In this document: positions 1 through 11,496 of the stretch, piece by piece
Layout: each line of letters opens with the position of its first letter
How positions within the stretch are numbered: position 1 is the stretch's first letter
NCBI GenBank assembly: GCA_022497155.1
Contig: MU385740.1
Location: forward strand, 372,001-436,000
DNA: 64,000 nt
Direction: 5' to 3'
Source: Whalleya microplaca
Taxonomy: Eukaryota; Ascomycota; Sordariomycetes; Xylariales; Xylariaceae
The notes under the pieces: generated by a model
Seen by the model: the letters and a program-made list of their open reading frames with translations, nothing else
The model's database searches: none
What the model was told of the DNA's origin: nothing
Program-made: the position numbers and the translations under genes

Positions 1-1627
1 CATCTCCGCCTTATGACAAATTCACCGCCTTATGGGCAGTATGGATCGCATCAATTACTATACCTAGTAATGCATCTATCGTATGCAGTAAAAGACCAAC
101 GGCATGATTGAACCGTCTCGTCTTTCCCATCTTTCCCATCTTTTCCCATCACTGCATTGACATCACCTACTACATACACGTGTCGGCTGGGTAGGATCTA
201 TTTTCGTAGACGCGAACCACAAATTCGACAAAGTGCTCTACATACATAATATTACATATGTATGCTGGTACTGCGTATGTATGTACAAACCTACATACAT
301 ACTCCCTCTAGGTAAGGTGTATTTCCCCAGAAAAGGAATGGACCGTCCAAGTACATACCTAGGTTAGCTACGTTATTACTTGTATTTCAGACACCAGATA
401 GACCCTACCCAACCTTAGGTTTTTACCAACCCAGCTCCCGCGGGCGGGTCCGTAGGGCTACATACATACATTCCCTAGGTGGTGTGTGGTTTGTGGTGTG
501 TCTGTGTGTGTGGCTGTTGGGTTGTCTTTCCTCCCATCTCACGAACTGGAAGGCCAACATACCGTCTTACTATGGTAGTATTATTCAGACAACACTATAT
601 AAAGTTTATGTCACACGGCTAAATCCATCCCATCCCATATGCGATATAGCAAACAGACCTAATCTTGACCATCTTGCCCTTTTCTGCCATTCCAATCGAT
701 GTCAGGCAGCAACAATATCTCAAGGGACTTATAGGGCAGCCTCCGTCATTGTGGCTGTGAACGAGGATCTCTTGATACTTGTGGCCTGTCTCGAAAAGGA
801 TACGCTGAATACGGTCGATATCGGGCTATGCATTACTTACACCGTAACCTAAACCCCCCCCTGACTGGTCTTGTCTACCGGGTCTTGGGTCTTGGCGCTC
901 TTCAGTTCCGTCCAGTCAACGGGCTTTTCTCGTCAGCTTGCAGTCCGATTCCCTAATGCATGTCTTAACTCACAAGGACGGGAGCACATCCGCTAGGTGA
1001 CTGGCTGATAAAGATACTTGAAACTAATCATTCCTAGATATGCGCAGTGCGTGGACACGCCATTAGCAGGTTGTGTCAGCCCTGTCTCTTTCGCTAGGTA
1101 TGATTAGACAAATGCATCTTGACGCGTTCACGCATACCCAAGACCAAAGATCGTGGCTGTGGCGTCACTATAGCCGCGTGTCAGTCGGAACTTCATCTAT
1201 TCCAGAAGATTTCTGGAAGATTTCGGTAAGATTTCCATGCCCAGTCCAATGTGAAGCAGCAGCTGTGCACATTGCGCCTAGACCGCCGTAATGCTGGGCA
1301 CGTAACAGAATCACCAACCCTAGAGTCTTCAAGCTATATTGCCGGGTTATATACGTTAACGGTATCAATTTCGATGAATATAATCGTGAATATCAACCCT
1401 TTTTAACCCTATTATATTCAGACCTTCGCAGTTTGATACGAGTGGTATAATCATGGTTTACTAATGATCACGCTGCCAGGACAGTAGCATATCCTGGTTT
1501 GACAAGTTGGCTGTTCTTCCGTTTAAGGTTTTGTTAAGCCTCCGAACTGTCAATACATAAAAGAACCTGGGTAATTTTTCTGGAAATCTTGAAGACAGTA
1601 GCCAAGCTTAATACTAAAATCATCACC
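1..1627. other. gene-poor spacer
   Basis: No gene could be supported here. The stretch is AT-rich, with runs of TACATA/TGTATG repeats around 240-310 and 450-475 and one ACCTAGGT palindrome at 357-364. Open frames are short and do not look like known proteins. Confidence 0.6.
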
Positions 1628-1959
1628 ATGCCTCCGAAGATAGTTTTGATCGGTACGTATGAAATCGTGTCGTCCTGAAGCTTTGAATATTTGCTTCCTG
1701 GACTATCTCCTGGGTCACTCAGTCTATGGCAGTTAACACGTGGCAGTGAGTGGAACAATTTCATTATTCTCTTTCAGAGTATTTTCCTGGGCAGCATGGT
1801 CAGATATGTTGAGCTCTAGACAGGCGAGACTTGAAAACCAACGCAACACGTCTCAATTCAACAGAGTGGTTCAATCAGGGGGTTAGGTAGAGGACTTGTT
1901 GAGATCTACCTCCCCAAGCCGAACCAAACTATCACCATCGCCAACCACGATCCTGAGCA
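1628..1959 (+). pseudogene. N-terminal fragment of a short-chain dehydrogenase/reductase
   Basis: Two coding pieces can be joined: 1628-1656 and 1867-1959, with an intron-like gap (donor GTATGA, acceptor ending CAGAG). The product starts MPPKIVLIG and continues TGSIRGLGRGLVEIYLPKPN, then ends ...ANHDPEQ just before a GTAAGT donor at 1960. The TGxxxGxG pattern after a hydrophobic beta strand, followed by an alpha helix and a second strand ending near Asp-Pro, is the Rossmann start of fungal SDRs of the norsolorinic-acid-ketoreductase-like group. About 40 residues are present, whereas such enzymes have about 250. No catalytic YxxxK region was found downstream in any frame, so I call it a truncated relic. 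The first splice is uncertain. Confidence 0.5.
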
Positions 1960-2750
1960 GTAAGTAGCATCCACTGTCAATTATGTCCCCTTTCCGTTCT
2001 ATTTCACGGGGAACCTCCTTATTGGACCAGGCATATTATGATGTTCACAGCTCCTGGCGCTTGTCTCGATATTGTTTTCACTATTTGCCAAGCCGACGCT
2101 TCCCCCTGCTTCGGCAATCAGAAAGTCCTACGTGGCTTACCATGGGTTCGAATGCGGGATGTATCCAGGTTCGTTCCTTATTTGAATCGTCCCGGTCTTG
2201 ACATGGCATCTCGGACTCCCCTTTTACCTTTTATGATCGATATCGTATTTCCCGCCAATGAGACAGCCGCCAGCAGTCATATATATTGGTGACGATGCCG
2301 CGCAGTGATGGAGACCAGCTCCGGGAGGTGGTCCAGCACTATCGAGCACGGAATCAGCCGGGCGACCTTGGTGTTGTGGGTGTCTTTGTTAACACATGTA
2401 CGCCCTATAGGGCTGATAGGGGTACGGGCCTTCGTATGGCCATCGCTTGAATATGTATATAGAAAGGGGGCAACGCCTCCCCCACAGCTTTGCCTTGCAC
2501 CAATCAAGCCACTATTCTCCCCGTTACATTGTCCCATAGTGACAGTCTTGCGGAAACTGCGTTAAATGGGCAATGGGATCCTGGGAGCTCGGATAGATTC
2601 ATGTTTCGTTGCCAGGATATGCCACTTCTAGGACTTCGATTTCTCCGAACAAGGGGGCCCAATAATGCTGGCAAGTCCTATGCGCTCACGCCGGGCATTG
2701 TAGCGTAAATAAGGAGAAATAGTTTCTCATCCAAGCCTGCAGTTGACGGA
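1960..2750. other. spacer with intron-like sequence and short coding-like frames
   Basis: The sequence from 1960 begins GTAAGTAGCATC and resembles intron 1 of the arylsulfotransferase gene at 30387 (see findings). Around 2294-2449 a + strand frame reads MPRSDGDQLREVV and stays open for about 50 codons; around 2565-2708 another reads GQWDPGSSDRFMFRC. Neither could be tied to a family or joined into a gene. Confidence 0.35.
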
Positions 2751-3345
2751 TGCAGACCATGATGGGGACGAATTCAGCCACGTGTTATTACTTCCCAGAA
2801 TGCATCATCGTCCCCCATGTTGAGCATGATCCACCGTGAGCCGGATACCGGACTGACGACTGTAAGATCCCAGTGTAAGTCCTCATCTTCAGTTGAGTTT
2901 GCCACAAGATGCTAAACGTCTACTGTGACGACTTCAAACTCGAGCATGTTGTCGGCACCCAGCCCATAACTGAAGCCGAGAGGTCCATGGCCTCCATCCT
3001 GAAGTCAACCGCCGGCTAAGTCGACGGTACGATAGAATCCACCGACTACGCGCAGTCCACGCTCGTGCGCCGCCTGTTGGAGTCTCTATGTATGTCATTG
3101 ACGTCGGCTCTGGTGCTATTTTGAGACAGTCAGTACACACTTACATACGCAGTCCTACGCCTGGCGCATTTTGAAGAAAAGGAAATAAAGAAGCTAAATG
3201 GAGGAGACCTAACGACCGACATCAACATCAAGATCGTAAATAACGGTACGGTATTGAAGCTATCAAATGAAACCGTTCCATCGACGAGGTACAGTAGGGT
3301 TCTAGAAAACTTGACGATCAAACTAAACTACGTGTGTACAATTAC
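2751..3345 (+). pseudogene. degraded coding remnant, family not recognised
   Basis: Several protein-like frames follow one another on the + strand but are broken by stops. One starts near 2760 (MMGTNSATCYYFPEC...) and is cut by TGA. A second begins at 2911 (MLNVYCDDFKLEHVVGTQPI...) and runs on past one TAA to about 3100. A third, 3154-3342, follows a possible acceptor and reads LRLAHFEEKEIKKLNGGD. The amphipathic, charged composition and lack of low complexity look like former exons. No complete gene model is possible and no function is proposed. Confidence 0.3.
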
Positions 3346-6300
3346 TGTAGTAGGTAGTAGGTAGTAGGCAAGGGGAATACCAAGGTAGGAATAAGGTGAA
3401 GGTAGGTATCCGAGTACTTAGCCCCACAACTCGCAATAACCTGCCAAGCAACTCTTATTCTCCGCTGATGTGGCTGACACCCTCCCGAGATCTAGATTCC
3501 GGGGGACAGTTTATAGATAGATATTGATAAGTCTATCAGGTTTTGAGGCGCTTGTAGCTAGTTGTGCGCTTACACACGGTGTGATAGGTCACCACCGCGT
3601 CTACTAGGAACGCCTCATGGCCTATGTTGCAAGTCGTTACCTGCTCAGTAGTACCATGTGTTCAAGTAGCGCGGATCTTGGGATTGTTGCTGCCTTGTGG
3701 TGGTGTTGCTATTATTGTCTTACAGGAAGATGCCCGAGAAGCGGATACGATTCCCGCGATAATTCGCATATACTTGAACATCATTCCACTTATTGCGGCA
3801 CAGGTTGCCAGTCTCAATAAGCAGCTCGCGGAATTGTTATTAGCCATTGGTTATCATGGGTTAACTGGACATTGGCGCTTAGTATGTCTTGGTCACATTC
3901 CACTCCGAGGTGAGGATCGATGATATCTATAGTACATAGGTAAAGTAAAGACATGCCTGTCTGAAATTCCACACTGGGCAATCATGAATCGTTGGTCTCG
4001 GAGTTTGTTACTATTTAGAATATTTCGTTTGGCTGTTCTTGGCAGGCAAGTGTCTAACCTAAGCTGTGCGTGTAGGTACTTAGTGATCGCGCATGTGATA
4101 AATAGTCCATTAGTTTGGAACCCGGCATACCAGTGCCGGCCGCGTGAACTAACCTATCGCAAAGCTATTTTTGGAATTAAAGATGACTACAGATTATGTT
4201 CGTCAACTTGCTTTCAGACTAGTTTTCGGAAAATAGGAAAGTGGTGGCACTCGATCGGTGCGAGGACTCTAGTTTTATTATTGCTCAAGTGAACCAACAG
4301 AAATGTTTCTATAAATAGCACCTTGTCTTACCGTTAGCGTACATCCGTACGATCTGTCTTAGAGATCTGCGAGCGTTACACTACACACTACAACCTTATC
4401 TGCCGTATCATAACTCATCAAGCAGAAAAGGGAACGGGTCGTGGGATCGTGTAGCCACTTGAAACAGACCGTATGCATTTACCACGCGTACGACTCCGTC
4501 CAGAACGGGTCACCATTGAAGATTCCCAGCTACGGACTAGTCGCTGGCGGCCTCACAAAATCATGTTATAGGTAATGTTGGCTTGATATATCGACAATCC
4601 GGTTTGTAGGTCGTTGCTAATAAGCCTCTGAAACCGGAAGGCGACATCTTCCTTTGCGGATCCCGGCGCTAGCCCGGGCTACCGGCAAACACCACATTCT
4701 GGAGGTGGCGTCACCCCCGTCGATCGAAGCAAGTCAATCTGGGGGAGGCGAAGCGTTCGTTCGAATTACCTAAACAAGTACCGAACCCACGCGGCTGGAG
4801 TATGCATCTCCGTTAAAGATCGGGCCGCATAGAGAACTGGGGAAATGATTTCTTTTTCGATGTGGCAGATTCAGGAATCGGATGCATCCGAACCGGGCTA
4901 TTTGATAAAGTATCAAGTTCTCTTACTCAACTATCTGGGCAGATAGCTGGTTCTCAGAGTGCCTAATCGGTTTTGGATGTAAGGTAAACTTGGCTTCCTC
5001 ATTATCAAAGGCCCTATTGCTTTTGGGGAACAGAAACCGACGTCTTGTTATTCCTCGAAGATCCTCGAGCTCAGAGACACTCCATTGTACCGATGCTTGA
5101 CCAGTCCTGCTGAGACTACGAGTTAAAGAACCCGCCAACAGGCAAAATGTGTTTTTCTTCTTCTTTTTTTACGGCGTCTAGAATCTCGTAGTTTATTTAA
5201 ATATTACTCAATTGTGCTCTTAAACTGAGGGGGGCATGCCTATATTTTAGGTTAGATAGTCCAAGATGTGGTTTTCGAAACTTATCGTTGTAGCTCTTCG
5301 ATCTTGTATATGGTTACCATTATTGCAGCCTCTTCTTCATTCTGTAAAGTTGATACGTCCCATGTAATAATATCTCACTTAATCTCGTCATTTCGTGCAC
5401 GATAAGTTGAATGTTAGGATCTCGGGACAACTGTTTAGTGTGTGAGTTGAATATAGGGCACGGGGCGACTCCGTGGAACATAGCTACCCCTTACTCGCTA
5501 TCAACATCGTTTGATAGCAAAGTTGTCATTAAAGAACCACCTTTGTCTAGAAATATCATCTGCAGTTTGAACGAGGCCTGTATCGTTGTAGTTGAATTAG
5601 TCGCGTATTGGTTGACGCCATCTGTAAGTCACATCGTCCAGGTATCGCGCAGCAGTAACCGGCTCTTAGTCTTGCGAGCCAGCAAGGGTGATCTATGACT
5701 CGGTCGTTCTGAACAGCTATAGTGACCTTCGAAAGCGTTTTATGGACAAGCTATGTTTTATATGATGAGTACCTCCCATTGGTTGCCTCGTAAACAGGTA
5801 CGTGAGGTAATACTAGAAGAGGCGTGTAACAGGACAGCGCCGGTATGAGTAAGTCGATCATAGACAGCACCTGACCCCGAAGTTAACGTGACTAGGAGCA
5901 TATCAGTTATTTCCTTCTTTCTCTCATAGTTTCATTTTCAAGCCATCCCTCTTTTGTTTATCAATACAAGCAGAATCCCTTAAAAGCCATATGATTGGCT
6001 GGTTCGTATTTCGGAATATCTCGCACACTAACCACAGACACCTGGGTTCAACTCAACATTGATCGGTGAGAAAGTGAGCGTCCGAGCTCTGTAACATGAT
6101 GAGTCTTTAGTATGGATCATTTTGGCCCGGGTTGTTGAGAGGAAGTTGTATGTGTGTATCTCTTATCATCTACCGGTAAGAGAAGGGTGAGAGGAGGTTG
6201 AGCTGACGCCTGAGGCACATTCCCAACGTTTGTGTATGCTTATATGCATAATCGTACGGAAACCGCCAGGCCAAATCCGGAAACGCGAATGCGTGTTTTA

Positions 6301-6719
6301 CAGATACGTAGAAAACATCCAGATGGCATATGGCGTAGACTACATAGGAATCACGATACCGGTAGCTCTGTAACCGCATGTGGGAACCGACAGCTAATGG
6401 GGCGAGCACAGTGTAATCAAGCAATATGTGATAGAAAAGGAGAGATCATTCTATTCAACGGAGCGGAGCCTGGACCTGGAAGACGCCATCTTGTTGCGCC
6501 TCTTGGTCCATCTAAGGGTATTTTTATAGCCGGTCTACCTATATCAATCAAACCCATCCAGATGCTGATTCTCAGCAGTAATACCTAACGCCATTCTCAA
6601 TCAGCCCGCGAAGGCGAAATTTTCGCCCAGCCAGTTCCGTATCCCTTATCAGTACACTTGTACTACACATAATATGAATGAATGATTGTTGAGAAGCCCC
6701 ACGGTCTCCCTCAACGGAA
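3346..6719. other. long gene-poor spacer downstream of aox
   Basis: No gene was supported. A GTAGTAGGTAGTAGGTAG run lies near 3350-3368. A hydrophobic open frame at 3624-3923 (+) contains ILGLLLPCGGVAIIVLQEDA and could be an old exon, but it has no start context or partner exon. The rest shows only short random frames. The last 130 bases before 6720 would be the 3' untranslated region of aox. Confidence 0.5.
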
Positions 6720-7855
6720 TCAGATAACCTCGTGCCGCTCGTAACCCTGCGGTCTCGAGGCCGGCCTGGGCGCGAGCTCGCTCCCCTTGTACACGCTGAC
6801 GAAGGGGTTGGGGTCCTCCTTCTGGTTGAGGTTGCTGAGGGTGTGGTTGACACCCCTATGGCAGGCCTCGTCGGCGCGGATATAGAGGATGAGGTCCTTC
6901 ATGGTCCGCTTGCCCTCCGGCATGTGCCAGTACTTGATGGCGATGTCGGGCACCGCGAACTTCGGGTCCGACCACTTCGGCAGGTGGCCCTCGTCGATCT
7001 GCTTGATGGCGACCGTGTAGGTGTGCACGGCTTCCTCCTCTAGGTAGCCCACGAAGCGGTGCGTGAGCTTGGGTGATATTAGGTAGGATATGAAGAGCCC
7101 GTTGAAGTAGACGCCTTGGGCTCCGAGGATCATGAGTTTCATGAACCAGCCTGTTTGCCCATGTTAGCAGAAGAGACTTAAAGAATTTTAACTACTCAGT
7201 GTTACATACCGGGCTCGCACATCTTCATGAATGTTAGAAGATGCATGCGTTCATTATAACTCTCCTCAAGTAGTGTCTCTATCCAGCCATTGTCCCGCTT
7301 CAGCCGTCGAATGCTGTGGAGATGTCTCAGCATACCAGCGACCATACCTGGCACACCAGCAATAGACTCGAGGAAGAGGAAGCGGACCAGCCATTGCGAC
7401 TCGGACAAAGGCTTGATCGTATTGACGGCGGTGGTAGGGTTCGTCTTGTCGACCTGCTTCTCGCCCCGCATGCCCGTAGCAAAGTCCATGCCCCATCTGC
7501 ACATCCGCATGAACTTCCACGCAAACACGTCACCCCAGGTCTCCGGCTTGCGGTGGGCCGGGACGACGTCGAGCATCTCCTGCTCTGTGTAGCCATGGTG
7601 AGGCCACGCGGGGGGTGTCTGGCGAATGTGCTCGGTCTCCTTGGCCGGGAAGAAGTCCTTCAGGTGGGTCACGGGCGTCGTGGAGAAGGACCGTGAGCTG
7701 CTGCCATTGTGTTGTTGTACGGAGGCGACGACGGCGAGACGGAGACCTGCCGGGTAGCCCAGTGCTGAGCTGCGAAGCAAGGGCGCCACGGCCTTGGAAA
7801 GCCGGGCTGCTTGTTTCGGCGAGCAGACTGTAGTCTGAACTCTGGCTGAAAACAT
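6720..7855 (-). CDS. aox1: alternative oxidase, mitochondrial
   Basis: Cyanide-resistant ubiquinol oxidase of the inner mitochondrial membrane, which passes electrons from ubiquinol straight to oxygen. Two exons, 7855-7210 and 7150-6720, join in phase 1 (donor GTATGT, acceptor AACAG, branch GCTAAC), giving 358 residues, normal for fungi. The N-terminus is Arg/Ser-rich without acidic residues, like a matrix presequence. All six diiron ligands are present: E163 (FLESIAG), E202 and H205 (NERMH), E253 (LEEEAVH), E310 and H313 (RADEACH). The intron falls between the second and third ligand motifs, inside CEPG|WFMK. Fungal aox genes are usually induced when the cytochrome chain is blocked; I found no clear CGG-N7-CGG induction motif upstream. 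No frameshift or missing residue. Confidence 0.97.
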
Positions 7856-10225
7856 GGCGAAGACAGATAGGTAGGTAGATTAACTGAACGCTAGGCAAAG
7901 CAACGAAGCTAAGAAAGATGAAGTATTTGTTCAAGTACCTAGGCGAGACTTGAAATTCTTTTCAGGGTGCCCTGGACAAACAAAGGGAGGGCCATTGTTT
8001 GCCTTAGGACGACAGAACTACTTATACGACTTACATGCTGACACTGGATGACTCGTGGGCAAATAACTCAACAAATCAGTCTCACTTACCGTAGGACCAA
8101 AGGAAAAAAAAAACCGTCTAGGGTTGATAATGTACAAAGACGTCCTAGTCTACCGGACAGTCGCCGAAGAGGCGATCCCCCCTTCGTTGGCACACGTCCG
8201 TTGTAATGAAACTAGCCTTGCCCTTGGGATCAAATCCCATATTTTCAGCCTTAAGCTTGGCAATAGGAGTTCACTTCAATCGCAGGTGGATAGGGGGTCA
8301 GGTGGCCCTGAAAAACGGGAATTCCAGGAGGGCAGGGGAGATGGGGCGCTCCGCTAAATTTTCGGTCGGGGACTGGGGGGGCTGGGCCTGCGGCGACCGA
8401 TGACCGATAGCAGGTACCTCAACTCTTGGGGAGATGCTTCAACCTCGACCCGACAACTGAGATCGATAGCCGGAGCAACCAAATTTGCAGTCATTGCGCT
8501 CGTCAGCACTTATATAAGACCCCCAAACCGACTGTCGGATTTTTCATTGGTCTAAAGCCGCACGAGTAATCGCCAAAGTCGTGCACCTGTTAAGAGAATA
8601 CCCTTGACTCGGGATCTGTCATGGCGTAGATTGAGGTGAGGATTCTTGTGGGTAGGGGCACACGGCCACCAGGTGACTCACTAGAACAACAACAGATGAA
8701 CCGAAAAATCTTCGAACGCAGCGAGCAAGTTATTTTACGTGTCAGCCTGATGCATAATGCCTTGAATTTGATTGCTTCGGTGATTTTCCTATTAGTCTGT
8801 TCGTATATGCCCCATAAGTCCTGTAACATTTTGATACTTCACGGCTAGATGCAGGATGAGGTATGCCCTACAATGGATTGATTATAATAGCAGTCTCGGA
8901 TGGGAGTGCGAACCGCGAACCTCCGTAGCCGAACCGCCTGCTCCCGCGGAGAAGAGTTCTGACAGTCTGGGACCTGGGCTCATGAGCCGCTGTGGTGAGT
9001 AAGGCTAATTAATTACACAGGTACATACAATACGTATAAAGGTATCCGTTGTAGAGCCTAGAATCATGGCAGGCTTTCTTTTGTTTTCCAACTAGATAAA
9101 TCCGCAAACAGATACTATTTATTCACTGGCTCTAGAATTCTGTAGTCATTTTCAGTAAAACGGACTCTTGTGTACTTGAGTGGTTATACTTGAAAATGAT
9201 TTTGGTTTATGATAGCCGCGACTGTCCAACCCTATTACATAGATGCACGCTCAAATGTTGGAGCAAGATTCATTTCAATAATTGTGAGAGGAAACATAGT
9301 CAGGATTGCCTGGAGCGTTTGTTGCAATCATGGAATACATTTATTTGACAAGACGGACTTCATATGCTACACGCAGCTTAATGGCATGCTTAATAAGTTG
9401 TGTAGGAGAAGGTTCTGATAAAGGGCTTGGAATTCAGAGCTAGTGACTCCAATAAAATTACTAAGCAGATTTGCTCCTACAGCACTAATAAGCTTGTCAA
9501 GGCTGTTTATCTAATATTGAAAAAAGAGATACTTGATAATATACGAGATGTTCTAAAGCAACGTTAGTACTTTTTTAACAAGAGTCAACTATTGCTAGTT
9601 GTCAGTTGGGTATGGACTGAAAGAGCTACATATGTTAAGTAGTTATATATGTAAGTCAGGGCTTGAACTCTTTGGTATACATGTATAATCTACATAAGTA
9701 ATACCTACCTACGCCTAGCATTTCCCCTATTGATGTCTGGATCGACGTCATAAAGCGAGATCGGAGTTGAACATCCATGCAGTGAATGGCGGCGGCCTGA
9801 AGAAAGTGCCCCGCATCCAGCCGTTACCCGTGCTATGTACTTGTGCCTCTTTCAGCGGTATGTGTAGGGCGTGATCAGTGAATGTAGGAGGGTAAAGACT
9901 CGAGACGGACCGCGGCATAGGCACTATCACCCACTGTGACATTACTGTAGTTAGGTAGCTTGGGTACCTGGTATTGGCATCCCACCACGCACAAATACGC
10001 ACAAAACTTTAGGCAAAGAGCCGGAAATTTCGCTCAGTGCCCAATCTGCCAGTCTAAAATATCACTTTCTTTCTTTCTTTCTCCTCCTTCCTCCGCCATC
10101 GTCGACCAACCTTTTCCCGTAACCAAACACCAACAACAACATCATCGCCGCCTGCACTGCACGATCGTACCGACTGATTTTTCCTTTCTCGATTAAAACC
10201 ATTGATCATCGATTCACGATTCACG
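7856..10225. other. intergenic region between aox and HCR1
   Basis: Divergent promoter region of 2.37 kb. GGTAGGTAG repeats lie just upstream of aox (7868-7876). About 9000-9700 is AT-rich and has no coding-like frames. A CT-rich (TTTC)n tract at about 10065-10090 sits in the likely 5' leader of HCR1. No other gene was supported. Confidence 0.5.
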
Positions 10226-11496
10226 ATGCCTGCCAAAAAACAGTGGGGTAAGTGACTCTCCTGCTTTATGTGCCGGGTGCGCGAAAACGCGCATCTCGAA
10301 GTGGCCACATCGCCAATTCCCATCACCACACGGCACTCGACATGAGCGCATCTGCTGCCTTTCAGGACCAGGGACAGCAAGGAGAGCAGGGAGAGCTTAG
10401 AGCTGATAAGGCCCGGTGGGTCTTCATCATGTCTATTCTCTCTCTTGGGTCTATTGGATCGTTCTGCTCTCCATGCCCTGAATGCGACCCGTCTGTGCGG
10501 CACCTTGAGAGGTGCATCTGTCGCTTTGGACAATCCCAGCTGACCGCAAATTCGGATATAGACGACGAGGAGTCGGACTCTAGCACCCCTCCATCTTCCC
10601 CACCTATCACTGGCACCACCCGCCGAAAGTTCGATGATGAAGAGGGCGAGGACAGCGATGTAAGTTTCCCTTTGACACCGTCCCTAGCTTCGGGTTGTCG
10701 CATGGTACTGACAACCCTCACTTCTAGGTCCTAGAGTCATGGGATGCCGCTGAGGATTCCGAAGTCGAACGCGAGAAGGCCAAGAAAGCAGCTGAGGCCA
10801 AGGCCAAGGCCGACGCCGAAGCCGCTGCCACCAAGAAGTCGAAGGCCGAACGCATTGCCCAGCGCAAAGCCGAACGAGCCCTTCGTTCGATTGACAACGA
10901 GGACTACAGCGATGAGGATGAGACCGAAGCTCAGCGTCGCGAGCGTATTAAGCGTACCGAGCAAGAGTCTGACTTGAAGCATGCCGAGGATCTCTTTGGC
11001 GATGCTGGTATCAGCCTCAACGTTGGACGCAAGGCCACCACCGCTGGTGCTGCTGTCGCTGTCGACTCCAAGGACCCGAACAAGACCGTAAATCTTGTTG
11101 GCATGCCACTCTTCAACCCCCAGACTAAAGGCCAATTCGAGAAACTGCGCAATACCATGGTGCCTATCATTGGTGCCAACCATAAGAAGGCACACTACTC
11201 CCTGTTCCTCCAGGAGTTCTCCAAGCAACTTGCCAAGGATTTGCCTAGCGATCAGATCAAGAAGATCGCCAGCAGCCTCACTGCCCTGGGCAACGAGAAG
11301 ATGAAGGAGGAGAAGGCAGCCGACAAGGGTGGCAAGAAGACGAAGGCCCAGAAGACCAAGACTACACTGGTGACCGGCCGAGCCAACGCTGCTGTCGATG
11401 TTGACACCTACAACGACGACTTCGGAGAGTAAGCTGCCCTCGACCTACATACTGTTATTCGCGACTAACATGTACTCCAGGGACGATTTTATGTGA
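10226..11496 (+). CDS. hcr1: eukaryotic translation initiation factor 3 subunit J
   Basis: Loosely bound eIF3 subunit that promotes 40S recruitment and 40S-60S dissociation, and in yeast assists 20S pre-rRNA processing. Four exons: 10226-10247, 10562-10659, 10728-11428 and 11481-11496; phases agree and give 278 residues. The N-terminus MPAKKQWDDEESD and the RRKFDDEE segment, the VLESWDAAEDSEVEREK block, a long Lys/Ala/Glu coiled coil, the conserved LVGMPLFNPQTKGQFEKLR region and the DFGEDDFM end match the family. The first exon has only 22 coding bases and the last only 16, so simple open frames miss both ends. The large first intron (314 nt) contains an open frame that is not coding. Confidence 0.95.

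Noticed and set aside
6232..6588. 118-codon open frame downstream of aox
   Set aside because: No splice or start support and no family resemblance; it lies near the aox 3' end in a gene-poor stretch.
8140..8180. Alternative-oxidase induction motif (CGG-N7-CGG) upstream of aox
   Set aside because: The CCG pair here is separated by eight bases, not seven, so it does not match the Neurospora-type motif.
10252..10734. 160-codon frame covering hcr1 intron 1 and exon 2
   Set aside because: The true reading enters at 10562 after a CTGAC...ATATAG splice; the upstream part is intron.
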